Assembly (NCBI RefSeq): GCF_003461245.1 | Contig: NZ_QTWS01000008.1 | Location: 42,660-106,659 of the forward strand | DNA length: 64,000 nt | Source: Blautia sp. AF19-10LB | Lineage (GTDB): Bacteria > Bacillota > Clostridia > Lachnospirales > Lachnospiraceae | Direction: 5' to 3' | Made by a program: the position numbers and the translations under genes | Notes under the pieces: model-generated | Databases searched by the model: none | The model's input: only the letters and a program-made list of their open reading frames with translations | Told to the model about the DNA's origin: nothing | Shown: one piece after another, positions 27,330 to 36,924 of the stretch | Layout of the letters: every line of letters begins with the position of its first letter | Numbering within the stretch: position 1 is the stretch's first letter

Positions 27330-27471
27330 GTAACTGTTCAGTACCCTCACAGTTACGAGTCAAAATGCATTCCAAATCACCTTCGGTGATGGCATTTTGC
27401 CTTGTATGTCTCGGGATTTTGGCAAAAACATGCCAAAACACCTCGCGGGATACTACCTACTGAATAGTTAC
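27330..27471. repeat. MITE-like palindromic intergenic element
   Basis: 142 bp bounded by 14-bp inverted repeats with one mismatch: GTAACTGTTCAGTA (27330-27343) and TACTGAATAGTTAC (27458-27471). Inside are nested hairpins: CAAAATGC...GCATTTTG around ATCAC-cttcg-GTGAT (27361-27399), and TTTTGGCA/TGCCAAAA (27417-27438). One end abuts the stop codon of the methyltransferase-kinase gene. There is no coding capacity. Terminal inverted repeats plus internal structure suggest a non-autonomous mobile repeat; as RNA it could also be a terminator or stability element. A second genomic copy is needed to prove mobility. Confidence 0.65.
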
Positions 27472-29652
27472 TTAACTTTTTTTAATGATTCGGTACAGCT
27501 TCCAGACTTTTGTGTTTTCCATCTGCTGTATTTTCTGGTTCAGTCTCTGGATCTCCTGCTCTTTCTGTGAAGATACCTGTGAGAATTTCTGCCAGAATTC
27601 TTCCCTTGCTTCCTGCTCTTTCAATACTTCAATCTCGATATCCAGAGTTTTGCCCTGAACATGCTCAATGATAAACTGCGGGTCACCGGCTCCGAAATAA
27701 TATCTTCCATCGCCCATGTCAAATCCGTTACTGTAAAAAACAGCCTTGCTGCCATCATCAAAGGCAAGTCTGTGAAGGAGAAGTCCTCCTGCTGCCTCAC
27801 CAGGATCAAGTCTCAGACGTTTTGCATCCTTCGAAATCGGAATCTTCAGAGAAAGTCCGGTCTTCGCCATCGGATAGACGGCTGAATCGCTTTCGTTGAA
27901 ATCATTTCCTCTGTCATAAAATACCTGCAGTTTCCGCTCTGCACCTGCGATCCGGAGCTGCTCATAATAAGACAGTACATCAACTTTGCCCGGTGAAACA
28001 TCCTCATACATGTCAAGAAGCGGTACATGGCTGCCCTTGATATAATTCTGGAAATTACGCTCCATTGCAGCATAGATCTCCAGTTCTTTCTCTGTCAGAC
28101 CTGCCTTCGTATAGAAATCCATATCCTTGAGCGCACGGCGCTTGCCGTCACTTTCCAGATAATAATGGATCATCCTGTAAATGATAAAGTTGCCCGGGAT
28201 CGGGAAACGGAACGTCCACTCGTAATCGATCACGGAAATCCTGTCATTGTCGATCAGGATATTTGCCGGAACCAGATCGATATTGGAAATTCCACTACAG
28301 GAAAGTGTTCCTTCCTGTGAAACATTTCCGAATACTTTGACAAATTCCGGTGTTTTATAAAAAGCTTCTCCACTGTGGATCCGGCGTACCTTCTCAACAT
28401 AACGGAACAGAAGCTTCTCTGCCTCTTCGTTTCTGCCCTGTTCTACCAGCGCATCGAGATGTTCTTCCAGCGTCTTTCCCTTGAGGAATTCCAGACGGAC
28501 ACCCTGTTTTTCCAGTATGCACTGGTTCAGTTCCAGACCTTCTTTGGCATAGATCCTTGCCATCTCTCTGGAAAGGGATTCCAGATTCCGTACATGTTTC
28601 TCTGCTGTAGTTTCTGTCGGAACTTTTCGAACAAAACGATCTTTTTTGCCTTCTTTGCAGATATCGGTACGAAGGGCGAATTCCGATGATCTCTCATTGG
28701 AAAATTTGGAATATACCGTTGCGATCTCCGGCTTTTCCCTGCCGATCAGAAGAAGGAACGAATTGGAAAACTCCGGGAACAGATCATTGTCCAGAAGAGA
28801 ATCATATACTGGTGACTCCTGGAAAAGCTGCAGGCGCAGTCTGTCATAATTCGTCTCCAGCCTGTTCAGTTCGCCCTTGAACGGAAGACGCTCATCAGAA
28901 TAGATCGTCATTGGAAGTTTGTAGTCCGGAAATGGATAATACCAGGATGCTTTGAGGTCCCCTGCCTCTCGTAAGATGGCATTGAATTCCTTCTTCGTAA
29001 AGGTCTTGACACCTTTTGTCGTCGGATATCCTTCCAGTCCTTCAAAAAGCGTTCCGAAATGATCTTCTGTACAGCCCGCCCAGTATTTCAGTCCAAAACG
29101 GTTTTCGATCGCAAGGACGATCTTGCCGTCCGGTTTGAGATGTCTGGAAATGATCTTCAGGAAATCTACATAAGGAGTACTGCTCTGAATATAAGCCTCT
29201 CCATATTCAAATACACCGATCAGCGTGATGTAATCATACTTTTCGGTAAGATTTTTCTCAATATCCTGAAAGTTGCCCATAAGAATCTTAAGATTATCAA
29301 AGTCCTTATGTCTGTTGGCATTGATCAGGCTTCTCTTGCGTGACAGTTCGATGCAGGTCACGCTCTTTGCCTTCTTGCACAGTGCGCCAGTCACTGCGCC
29401 GCAGCCGGAACCGATCTCCAGGACATTTTCTTCTCCTGTGAATGGAAGCCAGCTTAAGATATTTTCTCTGATATGTGAAAAATGATACAGGATCGGCCAG
29501 CTTTTGCGCTCTGCGATCACCTGATTCCATTTTTCTTCTGGATAAGTCCTGGCGATCTCCAGCATCTCATCTTCGATCGCACCGTCTGTATATAAATCTT
29601 TTCCCGGATAATACGTGTCATCCAGCACAACCTGTCCTATTTTTTCACTCAT
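27472..29652 (-). CDS. Methyltransferase-kinase fusion with C-terminal coiled coil, WbdD-like chain terminator
   Basis: 726 residues. A class I SAM methyltransferase domain (~40-310) has the SAM loop VLEIGSGCG (77-85). A protein/sugar-kinase-like domain (~320-580) has K343 (VRK), catalytic loop D459-L-V-P-A-N464, and metal-binding D476 in IDYEW. A beta-rich domain (~575-670) precedes a short coiled coil (~672-714) and a basic end KVWKLYRIIKK. In E. coli O9a, WbdD (methyltransferase, kinase, coiled coil) caps the polymer and sets its length before ABC export. The same order, directly next to an ABC exporter, supports a similar capping role. Its start overlaps the Wzt stop by 4 bp (ATGA). The phosphate/methyl acceptor is unknown. 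Confidence 0.82.
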   Translation of the reverse strand: MSEKIGQVVLDDTYYPGKDLYTDGAIEDEMLEIARTYPEEKWNQVIAERKSWPILYHFSHIRENILSWLPFTGEENVLEIGSGCGAVTGALCKKAKSVTCIELSRKRSLINANRHKDFDNLKILMGNFQDIEKNLTEKYDYITLIGVFEYGEAYIQSSTPYVDFLKIISRHLKPDGKIVLAIENRFGLKYWAGCTEDHFGTLFEGLEGYPTTKGVKTFTKKEFNAILREAGDLKASWYYPFPDYKLPMTIYSDERLPFKGELNRLETNYDRLRLQLFQESPVYDSLLDNDLFPEFSNSFLLLIGREKPEIATVYSKFSNERSSEFALRTDICKEGKKDRFVRKVPTETTAEKHVRNLESLSREMARIYAKEGLELNQCILEKQGVRLEFLKGKTLEEHLDALVEQGRNEEAEKLLFRYVEKVRRIHSGEAFYKTPEFVKVFGNVSQEGTLSCSGISNIDLVPANILIDNDRISVIDYEWTFRFPIPGNFIIYRMIHYYLESDGKRRALKDMDFYTKAGLTEKELEIYAAMERNFQNYIKGSHVPLLDMYEDVSPGKVDVLSYYEQLRIAGAERKLQVFYDRGNDFNESDSAVYPMAKTGLSLKIPISKDAKRLRLDPGEAAGGLLLHRLAFDDGSKAVFYSNGFDMGDGRYYFGAGDPQFIIEHVQGKTLDIEIEVLKEQEAREEFWQKFSQVSSQKEQEIQRLNQKIQQMENTKVWKLYRIIKKS

Positions 29653-30905
29653 TTTTCTTCTCCGTATTGTATCTCTACCTGTGAATCCATGTCATAAAAA
29701 CCTACGGTGTTCTGTTCGGAAACAACCGTGATGTTGCATGCATCATAAAGTCTGTGGAATACCGTGAATTCTCCATCCTTGTATCCCGTGCAGCCAAATG
29801 CGAGCAGATACTCTCCACCCTGAAGGAACATCTTCTGTGTGAAAGTCACCGTACAGGTGTCACCTTCATCCGAATGCTCGATATGCATCTTTTCGAACAT
29901 GGTATTGGTTCCGGTGATCTCCGTACCCTTGATATCCTTGAAAGTATATGCCATGATCGGCTCCTGGATCGCCTCGTGGAACACAGCTTTCATGCGGATC
30001 TGGAAGGAACTTCCTTTCTCGATGGTATTCGTGGATCTGCCCTTGTCATCGATCACGGCAAAGTCTGTGATCTCCGCAAGCTTACTGCCATATTCCAGCA
30101 TGTTCGGATTGACCTGGAATTCTTCACTCCAGCTTTCCTTCGGCTTCTCTTCCTGCACCTGCTGCTTCGTCGGGTCCTGCCCGACCAGAAGCTGCTTGTA
30201 CATATCTACCATCTGCTTCGGTGATCCCTCTTCCAGCTTCACACCCTTGTTCAGAAGAACGACCCTGTCACAGTATCTCGCGATACTGCTCAGATCATGG
30301 CTTACAAAAAGGATGGTCCTTCCCATCTTCTTGAATTCTTCGAACTTACGGTAGCATTTTGCCTGGAAGAAAACATCTCCTACAGAAAGTGCCTCATCTA
30401 CGATCAGGATCTCCGGATCGATATTGATCGCCACTGCAAAAGCAAGGCGGACAAACATACCGCTTGAATATGCCTTGACCGGTTGGTGAACAAAATCTCC
30501 GATATCAGCAAAATCCAGAATATCCTGCAGACGGGAATCAATTTCTTCTTTTGAAAATCCCATCATGGTTCCGTTGAGATAAACGTTTTCGATCCCTGTG
30601 TATTCCATATTGAATCCGGCTCCCAGCTCAAGAAGTGCTGAGATACGTCCATCTACCGTCACTTCGCCGCCGGTAGGATTCAGTACGCCTGTGATGATCT
30701 TAAGGATCGTGGATTTACCGGAACCATTTGTTCCGATGATTCCCACGGTCTCGCCCCTTCGGACCTCAAAGCTCACATCGCGGAGCGCATAATGCTCCCG
30801 CACCGGAACCTTGAACCCCAGTGCCTCTTTGAGACGGTCTGAGGGTTTGTTATATAATTTGTACATCTTGTCCAGATGTTTTACCTGAATTGCAAATTCA
30901 CTCAT
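29649..30905 (-). CDS. wzt: Polysaccharide ABC exporter ATPase with C-terminal polymer-recognition domain (Wzt-like)
   Basis: 418 residues. The nucleotide-binding domain (1-~245) has Walker A GTNGSGKST (58-66), signature YSSGMFVRLAFA and Walker B ILIVDEAL. Residues ~270-418 form an added beta-sandwich-like domain. In Wzt proteins that use capped O-antigens this domain binds the modified chain end; that function is carried over by analogy. The start is the ATG at 30905, with GGAG 7 nt in front and 13 bp after the permease stop; the ten codons before it have no ribosome site. It is coupled to the methyltransferase-kinase gene. Confidence 0.92.
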   Translation of the reverse strand: MSEFAIQVKHLDKMYKLYNKPSDRLKEALGFKVPVREHYALRDVSFEVRRGETVGIIGTNGSGKSTILKIITGVLNPTGGEVTVDGRISALLELGAGFNMEYTGIENVYLNGTMMGFSKEEIDSRLQDILDFADIGDFVHQPVKAYSSGMFVRLAFAVAINIDPEILIVDEALSVGDVFFQAKCYRKFEEFKKMGRTILFVSHDLSSIARYCDRVVLLNKGVKLEEGSPKQMVDMYKQLLVGQDPTKQQVQEEKPKESWSEEFQVNPNMLEYGSKLAEITDFAVIDDKGRSTNTIEKGSSFQIRMKAVFHEAIQEPIMAYTFKDIKGTEITGTNTMFEKMHIEHSDEGDTCTVTFTQKMFLQGGEYLLAFGCTGYKDGEFTVFHRLYDACNITVVSEQNTVGFYDMDSQVEIQYGEEK

Positions 30906-30918
30906 TTTACTCTCCATG

Positions 30919-31725
30919 TTACAGTACATCTGCAAAGTGTACCTGAAGTTTTTTGAACAGTCTGGTTCCGAAGATAAATACTGCCAGCGTGAATACCCAG
31001 AAATAAAGTGTCAGTACAGGGTGGTCCCAGATCGCCACTTTGTTTATCAGGGAGTCACGATACCCCTGGACAATATAAAACAGCGGATTCAGTTTGAGTA
31101 TTTTCTGAAGGATCCCGCCAAGCCCGAGATCATTGAAGTCCCACATGATCGGAGTCACCCAGACACCTACTTGCAGGGCAATGTTGATGATCTGGCTTAA
31201 GTCGCGGAAAAATACGACTGCCGCACTTGTCATATAAGTCACAGCAAGGATCAGCATAAAAATACAGAAACTGTAGTACACAAGCTGCAGGGCGTACAGG
31301 CTCGGCGGGTATCCCATGCAGGTGTAGATCACCAGAACGATCACTACAAAAAAGCAATGGACAAACACCGCTGAAAATACCTTTACTACCGGCAGGATGC
31401 GGATATTGAATACCACTTTCTTGACCAGATAATTGTATTCCAGAAGTGCATTCGTTCCACCCGTCAGTCCCTCCTGGAAGAAAAACCACGGGATAAGACC
31501 TGCGATCAGCCAGAGTACAAACGGAACGCCCTTGTCAGAACCATTCCGAAGTGCCAGACCAAACACAAACCAGTAGACACAGATCGTAACGATCGGCTGG
31601 ATAAACGCCCATACTGTTCCGAAATAGGAACCGGCATATTTTGTTTTGAAATCATTTTTTGCCAGAGAAAAGACTAATCTTCTGTTTCTGTAGATTTCTC
31701 CAGGCAGCCAGGTATTTTTATTCAA
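30919..31725 (-). CDS. wzm: Polysaccharide ABC exporter permease (Wzm-like, ABC-2 family)
   Basis: 268 residues with about six membrane helices. The typical start is NDFKTKYAGSYFGTVWAFIQP, and the family region LNPLFYIVQGYRDSLI lies near the end. It exports undecaprenyl-pyrophosphate-linked polysaccharide together with the ATPase encoded next. Its first codon overlaps the stop of rfbC by 4 bp. No Wzx flippase or Wzy polymerase is seen in the window, which agrees with the ABC route. Confidence 0.93.
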   Translation of the reverse strand: MNKNTWLPGEIYRNRRLVFSLAKNDFKTKYAGSYFGTVWAFIQPIVTICVYWFVFGLALRNGSDKGVPFVLWLIAGLIPWFFFQEGLTGGTNALLEYNYLVKKVVFNIRILPVVKVFSAVFVHCFFVVIVLVIYTCMGYPPSLYALQLVYYSFCIFMLILAVTYMTSAAVVFFRDLSQIINIALQVGVWVTPIMWDFNDLGLGGILQKILKLNPLFYIVQGYRDSLINKVAIWDHPVLTLYFWVFTLAVFIFGTRLFKKLQVHFADVL

Positions 31726-32291
31726 TCCTTTTTACCCCTGTTTGCAGTGTATTCCTTGAAGCTTCCCCATTTCTGGTCTTTGTCAGAAAGAATCAGTTCC
31801 ATATCCTCCGGGATCGGCCACTGTACGCCGATGTCAGGATCATTGTATGCAAGTCCACCCTCATCATTCGGATGATAGAAGTCTGTACATTTGTATGCGA
31901 ACTCTGCTGTATCAGAAAGTACAACAAATCCGTGTGCAAAATTCTTCGGGATGAAGAACTGTTTCTTATTCTCAGCAGACAGAACAACACCGTACCACTG
32001 TCCATAAGTCTCAGAACCTTCTCTCAGATCAACGGCAACATCAAACACTTCTCCGCTTACAACACGTACAAGCTTGTCCTGCGGATAGTTGATCTGGAAA
32101 TGAAGTCCGCGGAGAACGCCCTTGCGGGAGCTTGACTGGTTATCCTGAACGAATCCCATGTCGATTCCTGCTGCCTTGTAATCATTGTAATTGTATGTTT
32201 CCATGAAATAACCGCGTTCATCTCCGAATACAGTTGGTGTGATGACCTTAAGTCCTTCGATATGACAGGTTTCTACTGTGATCTTACCCAT
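31722..32291 (-). CDS. rfbC: dTDP-4-dehydrorhamnose 3,5-epimerase
   Basis: 189 residues, a usual length for RmlC. Cupin fold with DERGYFMETYN, the catalytic His region LRGLHFQINYPQDKLV, and the Tyr/Asp region KCTDFYHPNDEGGLAYNDP. Converts dTDP-4-keto-6-deoxyglucose to the L-rhamno form. The start is 1 bp after rfbA, and the end overlaps the permease by 4 bp. Sugar supply and export are thus on one transcript. Confidence 0.96.
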   Translation of the reverse strand: MGKITVETCHIEGLKVITPTVFGDERGYFMETYNYNDYKAAGIDMGFVQDNQSSSRKGVLRGLHFQINYPQDKLVRVVSGEVFDVAVDLREGSETYGQWYGVVLSAENKKQFFIPKNFAHGFVVLSDTAEFAYKCTDFYHPNDEGGLAYNDPDIGVQWPIPEDMELILSDKDQKWGSFKEYTANRGKKD

Positions 32292-32292
32292 T

Positions 32293-33171
32293 TTATAATC
32301 CCTCCGCTACTTCGATCAGATATTTGCCATAGGCAGTCTTGAGAAGCGGCTGTGCCAGTTCGACAAGCTGCTCTTTTGTGATAAATCCACGTTTGTACGC
32401 GATCTCCTCGATACAGGAAATATAAAGTCCCTGACGTTTCTGGAATGCCGCAACGAAATCTGCCGCATCAAGAAGAGAATCATGGTTTCCTGTATCCAGC
32501 CATGCAAATCCTCTTCCAAGAGTTTCTACTTTAAGAGTTCCTCTTCTCAGGTATTCGTTGTTGATGCTGGTGATCTCGATCTCGCCTCTTGCGGACGGTT
32601 TCACGCTCTTTGCGATCTCTACAACATCATTGTCATAGAAATAAAGCCCCGGAACTGCATAGTTTGACTTCGGATGCTCCGGTTTTTCTTCGATGGAAAG
32701 GGCTCTGCCGTTTTCATCAAATTCTACAACACCGTATTCTCTCGGGTCTCTTACATAGTAGCCGAAAATAATTGCTCCCTTTTCTTCCTCTGTACGCTTG
32801 TAAGCATTCAGAAGTACTCTGGAGAAGCTCTGTCCATAGAAGATATTGTCTCCGAGGACAAGTGCCACTGCATCATTGCCGATAAAGTCAGCACCGATGA
32901 TGAACGCATCTGCCAGTCCTCTTGGCTGTTCCTGCACTGCATATTCAAATCTCATGCCAAGCTGCTTACCATCTCCGAGCAGTTCACGGAATACCGGAAG
33001 GTCACGTGGTGTGGAGATGATCAGGATCTCACGGATCCCTGCAAGCATCAGAGTTGACAGTGGATAATAGATCATCGGTTTGTCGTATACCGGCATGATC
33101 TGTTTGGAAATTGCTTTGGTCAGCGGATATAATCTGGTTCCGGAGCCGCCTGCTAAAATAATACCTTTCAT
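32293..33171 (-). CDS. rfbA: Glucose-1-phosphate thymidylyltransferase
   Basis: 292 residues. Makes dTDP-glucose, the shared precursor of dTDP-rhamnose and dTDP-4-amino-sugars. Shows the nucleotidyltransferase signature [17 protein letters not shown] (8-24), [11 protein letters not shown] and [10 protein letters not shown]. Normal full length. It feeds both rfbB/C/D and the WecE-type transaminase in this locus. There is a 32-bp gap to the upstream carboxypeptidase gene. Confidence 0.96.
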   Translation of the reverse strand: MKGIILAGGSGTRLYPLTKAISKQIMPVYDKPMIYYPLSTLMLAGIREILIISTPRDLPVFRELLGDGKQLGMRFEYAVQEQPRGLADAFIIGADFIGNDAVALVLGDNIFYGQSFSRVLLNAYKRTEEEKGAIIFGYYVRDPREYGVVEFDENGRALSIEEKPEHPKSNYAVPGLYFYDNDVVEIAKSVKPSARGEIEITSINNEYLRRGTLKVETLGRGFAWLDTGNHDSLLDAADFVAAFQKRQGLYISCIEEIAYKRGFITKEQLVELAQPLLKTAYGKYLIEVAEGL

Positions 33172-33203
33172 TGATTGTCCTCCTTTTATCTTATAAAAGT
33201 ACT

Positions 33204-34472
33204 CTAATAATTTTTTCTGTGAAGCAGGATCAGAAGAATGATCAGGAGTACACCCATACCAGCCATAACTCCAAGAAGGATTTTGGATGTCTGGGAAAGT
33301 CCCTTTGTTTCCGTCTGGCTGTCCTGTACTGCTGTTTCCGTCTGCTCTGCAGTCTGATCCGTCGAAATGTCTGCTGTCGCTTCCTCCTCATTCTGCGGAG
33401 CCTCCGTAGGTGTCGGTGTAGGATCTGCAGCCACCACATACCCTACATACTGCCCATTGTAATAATAACGGTTCATGGTTTTTCCGTTTCTGTCTACGCT
33501 TTCTGTAGTCAGATCATTGACTGTAGTTCCCGCCGGAACCGTCATCTTTGTTCCATTTACATCAATTGTATCAAAATTATTAAATGCATAGTCAAATAAT
33601 GCAGTACTGTCTGTACAGTTGATTCCCAGATCAGCAGCCCTCATGGTCACTGCAATATAAGTCCTGCCGTTTCTCTCCGCCGCAACAACCAGTGTATGCT
33701 CTGCTTCATTCGCAAACCCGGTCTTTCCTCCGATACATCCTTCATAATAAAGATCAGATTCCTTTGCCATCAGCGGCATATGTGTGTGCATCGGTCTGGA
33801 TTCACTTAAGTTTGTTGCCGGAATCGTGTAGCCGACACTCTCGATCACCTTGCGGAATCTCGCATTCTGGAGTCCTGCACGCATGATCTTTGCGAGATCC
33901 AGGGCACTGGAATAATGATTTTCATCCGGAAGACCGCTGGCATTTGCGAAATGTGTGTGCGTACAGCCAAGCTCTTTGGCTCTCTGATTCATCATATCGA
34001 CAAAATTCGCCTCTGAACCGCCGACATGCTCTGCAATCTGTGCACAGACTTCATTCGCAGACTTAATGTAGGCAGCAAACCAGCAGTCTTTCATTGTCAT
34101 CTGCTCCCCGAGCTGTGCATTGATATTACTGCTGTCCCAGGTCACATCACGGATTCCTGTCTCTGTAAATGTTACAATATCCCTCGGCGAACTGTTTTCG
34201 GTTGCCAGAAGGATCGTCATCAATTTCGTCGTACTTGCAGGATAACGGCATTCATTCATTCCCTTGTCATAAAGAACCGCTCCTGTATCGGCATCGATCA
34301 GAACCGCTGCTTCCGATGTAGTTTCCGGACCAGCCGGCCAGTTCTGAATATTATTGGTCGCAACTGCCGCAGGCGTACCGTTCGTAGTAACAGCAGCTGC
34401 CTGTACGGGTGCAGAAAACGCCAGAAGCAGAGCACTTCCCAACGCAGCCATCTGGCATATTCTTTTTTTCAT
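33204..34472 (-). CDS. D-alanyl-D-alanine carboxypeptidase (DacA/PBP5 type, active-site motifs intact)
   Basis: 422 residues. Signal peptide to about residue 26, then the serine-type carboxypeptidase domain with S80-T-T-K83, SAN and KTG (GGKTGF). A Thr/Glu-rich linker, a C-terminal membrane segment ([19 protein letters not shown]) and a short basic tail follow. Trims the terminal D-Ala of wall pentapeptides outside the cell. It is a paralogue of the plus-strand protein at 17714, which keeps the layout but not the catalytic residues. Its position between the rhamnose genes and wecE ties wall trimming to polymer attachment. The ATG has GGAGG in front. Confidence 0.93.
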   Translation of the reverse strand: MKKRICQMAALGSALLLAFSAPVQAAAVTTNGTPAAVATNNIQNWPAGPETTSEAAVLIDADTGAVLYDKGMNECRYPASTTKLMTILLATENSSPRDIVTFTETGIRDVTWDSSNINAQLGEQMTMKDCWFAAYIKSANEVCAQIAEHVGGSEANFVDMMNQRAKELGCTHTHFANASGLPDENHYSSALDLAKIMRAGLQNARFRKVIESVGYTIPATNLSESRPMHTHMPLMAKESDLYYEGCIGGKTGFANEAEHTLVVAAERNGRTYIAVTMRAADLGINCTDSTALFDYAFNNFDTIDVNGTKMTVPAGTTVNDLTTESVDRNGKTMNRYYYNGQYVGYVVAADPTPTPTEAPQNEEEATADISTDQTAEQTETAVQDSQTETKGLSQTSKILLGVMAGMGVLLIILLILLHRKNY

Positions 34473-34486
34473 GGTGTTACCTCCAT

Positions 34487-35614
34487 TTAAAATTCAAATT
34501 GCTGTATTTTTTCTACAATGTATTCCATATCTGTCTCTGAGAGATCGTAGAACATCGGAAGACGCACCAGACGCTCACTCTCTCTTGTTGTATATACATC
34601 CTCGCCGCTGAATCTGCCGAATTTTTCGCCGGCCGGTGAACTGTGCAGCGGAACATAGTGGAATGCTGTACAGATACCATTTTCTTTGAGGTAAGCGATC
34701 AGACGGCTCCTTACGGACAGATCCCTGGTCTTGATATAATACATATGTGCATTATGCACACAGCCTTCCGGCACAAACGGACGCTGGATCTTGCCCTCAT
34801 CCTCAAGATTCTTAAGATTTGCATGATAATAATCATAGATCTCATGGCGTTTGTGATTGATCTTTTCACATTCCTCAAGCTGTGCATAAAGATATGCCGC
34901 ATTCATCTCACTCGGAAGATAGGAAGATCCATAATCGATCCAACGGTATTTGTCTACCTGTCCACGGAAAAATTTGCTTCTGTCAGTTCCCTTCTCACGA
35001 AGGATCTCTGCTTTTTCCTGGTATTCGTCTTTCTGGAAAACGAGCGCGCCGCCCTCTCCCATCGTATAGTTCTTTGTCTCATGGAAACTGTAGCAGCCAA
35101 AATCGCCGATCGTTCCAAGAGCCTTGCCGTGGTAATATGCCTCCACGCCCTGTGCGGCATCCTCAACAACTTTGAGGTTGTATTTCTTCGCAAGTTCCAT
35201 GATCTTGTTCATCTCACAGCCCACACCTGCATAGTGGACAGGAACAATCGCCCTGGTCTTGTCTGTGATCGCCTGCTCGATCAGGTTCTCATCGATATTC
35301 ATGGTATCCGGACGGATATCTACAAAAACGATCTTTGCTCCGCGAAGCACGAATGCATCTGCAGTTGAAACAAACGTGTAGGAAGGCATGATCACCTCAT
35401 CCCCCGGCTGAATGTCACAGAGAAAAGCCGCCATCTCCAGTGCATGTGTACAGGAAGTCGTAAGAAAAACCTGATTTACATCAAAGCGTTTCTTCATCCA
35501 CTCTGAGCAGAGCTTTGTATACTTGCCGTCTCCACAGAGCATCCCCTGCGCCACAGCATCCTGAATATATTTTAATTCATTTCCGACGATCGCCGGTCTG
35601 TTAAAATCTATCAT
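34487..35614 (-). CDS. wecE: dTDP-4-amino-4,6-dideoxyhexose transaminase (WecE/RffA type)
   Basis: 375 residues, a PLP enzyme of the DegT/DnrJ/EryC1/StrS family. Long stretches match E. coli WecE as I recall it (PGDEVIMPSYTFVSTA, IVFVD, RPDTMNIDE). The PLP-binding lysine is K181 (SFHETK), with D152 in EDAAQG. WecE converts dTDP-4-keto-6-deoxyglucose to dTDP-4-amino-4,6-dideoxygalactose (Fuc4N). So the locus should draw a second dTDP-sugar off the rhamnose pathway. It lies 3 bp after the ArnC-like GT, suggesting that this amino sugar is the GT's donor (inference). Confidence 0.92.
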   Translation of the reverse strand: MIDFNRPAIVGNELKYIQDAVAQGMLCGDGKYTKLCSEWMKKRFDVNQVFLTTSCTHALEMAAFLCDIQPGDEVIMPSYTFVSTADAFVLRGAKIVFVDIRPDTMNIDENLIEQAITDKTRAIVPVHYAGVGCEMNKIMELAKKYNLKVVEDAAQGVEAYYHGKALGTIGDFGCYSFHETKNYTMGEGGALVFQKDEYQEKAEILREKGTDRSKFFRGQVDKYRWIDYGSSYLPSEMNAAYLYAQLEECEKINHKRHEIYDYYHANLKNLEDEGKIQRPFVPEGCVHNAHMYYIKTRDLSVRSRLIAYLKENGICTAFHYVPLHSSPAGEKFGRFSGEDVYTTRESERLVRLPMFYDLSETDMEYIVEKIQQFEF

Positions 35615-35617
35615 GTA

Positions 35618-36559
35618 TTACCTCTTTTCTTCTTCGGATGTGATATTTGCCTTATCCCGGATCACGTACTGAGGAGTCCTGTTGATATTCAGCATCAGCT
35701 TACCGAGATATTCTCCGATGATTCCGAGCATCAGGAATGCAATTCCAAAGAGCACCAGCATCGCGCACATCAGAGAAGACCAGCCAATCGCGATCGTCGG
35801 ATCCAGAAGCTTACGGACCAGTACAACGATTGCCCCGATAAAGCCAGCCGCTGAAAACAATGTTCCGAAAAATGTCGACACACGGAGCGGGATCACTGTA
35901 AAATTCAGGCAGGAAAGAAACAGATTCAGTCCCTTGCGGAAGTTATAGTTAGACGTTCCTACCTCACGTTCAAAGTGCTCGATCTCGATATTGGCAATAT
36001 TATGTGTTGTGCGGAAAAACAGTACCTGAAGGAAGATATTGTATCCATCATACTTCACGATCTCATCACGCACATAACGGCGGCAGCACCAGAAACTGCT
36101 CATCTGGATATCCTTCGGACGGTCCAGCAGATGCCACAGAAGAAATCTGCTGACTGCTCCTGTCAGATTCTTGAATGCAGAAAACTTTCGTTCTTTGAAC
36201 ACGCCGAATACAATGTCATATCCCTCCTGGATCTTGTCCAGAAAAAGTGGAATCTGCGACGGATGGTTCTGCATGTCATCATCCATTCCAATGATCAGAT
36301 CTCCCTCCGTATGATTCATAGCCGCCATGATCGCATTGTGCTGTCCGAAATTCTTGGCAAGGTTGATTCCCTTGACATTCGGATGTTTCTCTGCCAATGC
36401 ATGGATTGCATTCCACGTTCCATCCCTGGAATAATCGTTGACCAGCACAAATTCACACTCGTAGTCTTTCAGTTTCTCAAATTCTTCTATAGCCAGTTCT
36501 ACCACTTTGCCGATGGTATGTTCTGAATTATAGCATGGTATGACAATGGATACCAGCAT
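35618..36559 (-). CDS. Polyprenyl-phosphate glycosyltransferase (GT2, ArnC/GtrB/CsbB-like)
   Basis: 313 residues. GT-A domain with VSIVIPCYNSEHTI, VNDYSRDGTW and the metal site GMDDDMQNHP, followed by two C-terminal membrane helices (~230-255 and 265-290) that mark polyprenyl-phosphate sugar transferases. Such enzymes load a sugar onto undecaprenyl phosphate inside the cell. Directly downstream is wecE, and directly upstream are two small EmrE-like proteins. This copies the ArnC plus ArnE/ArnF logic, with dTDP-Fuc4N as the likely donor (inference). Confidence 0.9.
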   Translation of the reverse strand: MLVSIVIPCYNSEHTIGKVVELAIEEFEKLKDYECEFVLVNDYSRDGTWNAIHALAEKHPNVKGINLAKNFGQHNAIMAAMNHTEGDLIIGMDDDMQNHPSQIPLFLDKIQEGYDIVFGVFKERKFSAFKNLTGAVSRFLLWHLLDRPKDIQMSSFWCCRRYVRDEIVKYDGYNIFLQVLFFRTTHNIANIEIEHFEREVGTSNYNFRKGLNLFLSCLNFTVIPLRVSTFFGTLFSAAGFIGAIVVLVRKLLDPTIAIGWSSLMCAMLVLFGIAFLMLGIIGEYLGKLMLNINRTPQYVIRDKANITSEEEKR

Positions 36560-36579
36560 GTCCTATATCCCTCATTTCT

Positions 36580-36924
36580 CTATATGTTAAATATAATAAC
36601 TCCTGCCAGGATCAGTGCAAATCCTGCCAGTTTTCTCTTCGTAAATTTCTCTTTCAGAAAAAAGTATCCCATCACCGACACAAAAATATAACCTGTGGAT
36701 TCCAGGATCGGTGACATGGAAAGCGGCACATACTTAAGTGCCAGCATCGTCAGGATCACAGAGCAGAAAAACATTCCATACGCTCCTATCACCAGCGGAT
36801 TCAGATATTCTTTCAGTGGACTCTCGTAGGTTCTGTTGGCTGCTTTTTTCAGTAAGATCTGGGAAACAGATGAAATAAACACAGAAAAAAGCAGAATGCA
36901 GACAGATATCTCCAGACGGTTCAT
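36580..36924 (-). CDS. Small four-helix EmrE-like membrane protein, putative lipid-sugar flippase subunit
   Basis: 114 residues with four membrane helices, fitting the DMT/SMR fold (ISVCILLFSVFISSVSQILL, then PLSMSPILESTGYIFVSVMG and LAGFALILAGVIIFNI). The family includes drug pumps, but also ArnE/ArnF, the heterodimer that flips undecaprenyl-phosphate aminoarabinose. It overlaps the second small protein by 4 bp (ATGA) and is followed 20 bp later by the polyprenyl-phosphate GT. The pair is therefore read as a flippase heterodimer, though sequence alone does not prove this. Confidence 0.83.
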   Translation of the reverse strand: MNRLEISVCILLFSVFISSVSQILLKKAANRTYESPLKEYLNPLVIGAYGMFFCSVILTMLALKYVPLSMSPILESTGYIFVSVMGYFFLKEKFTKRKLAGFALILAGVIIFNI

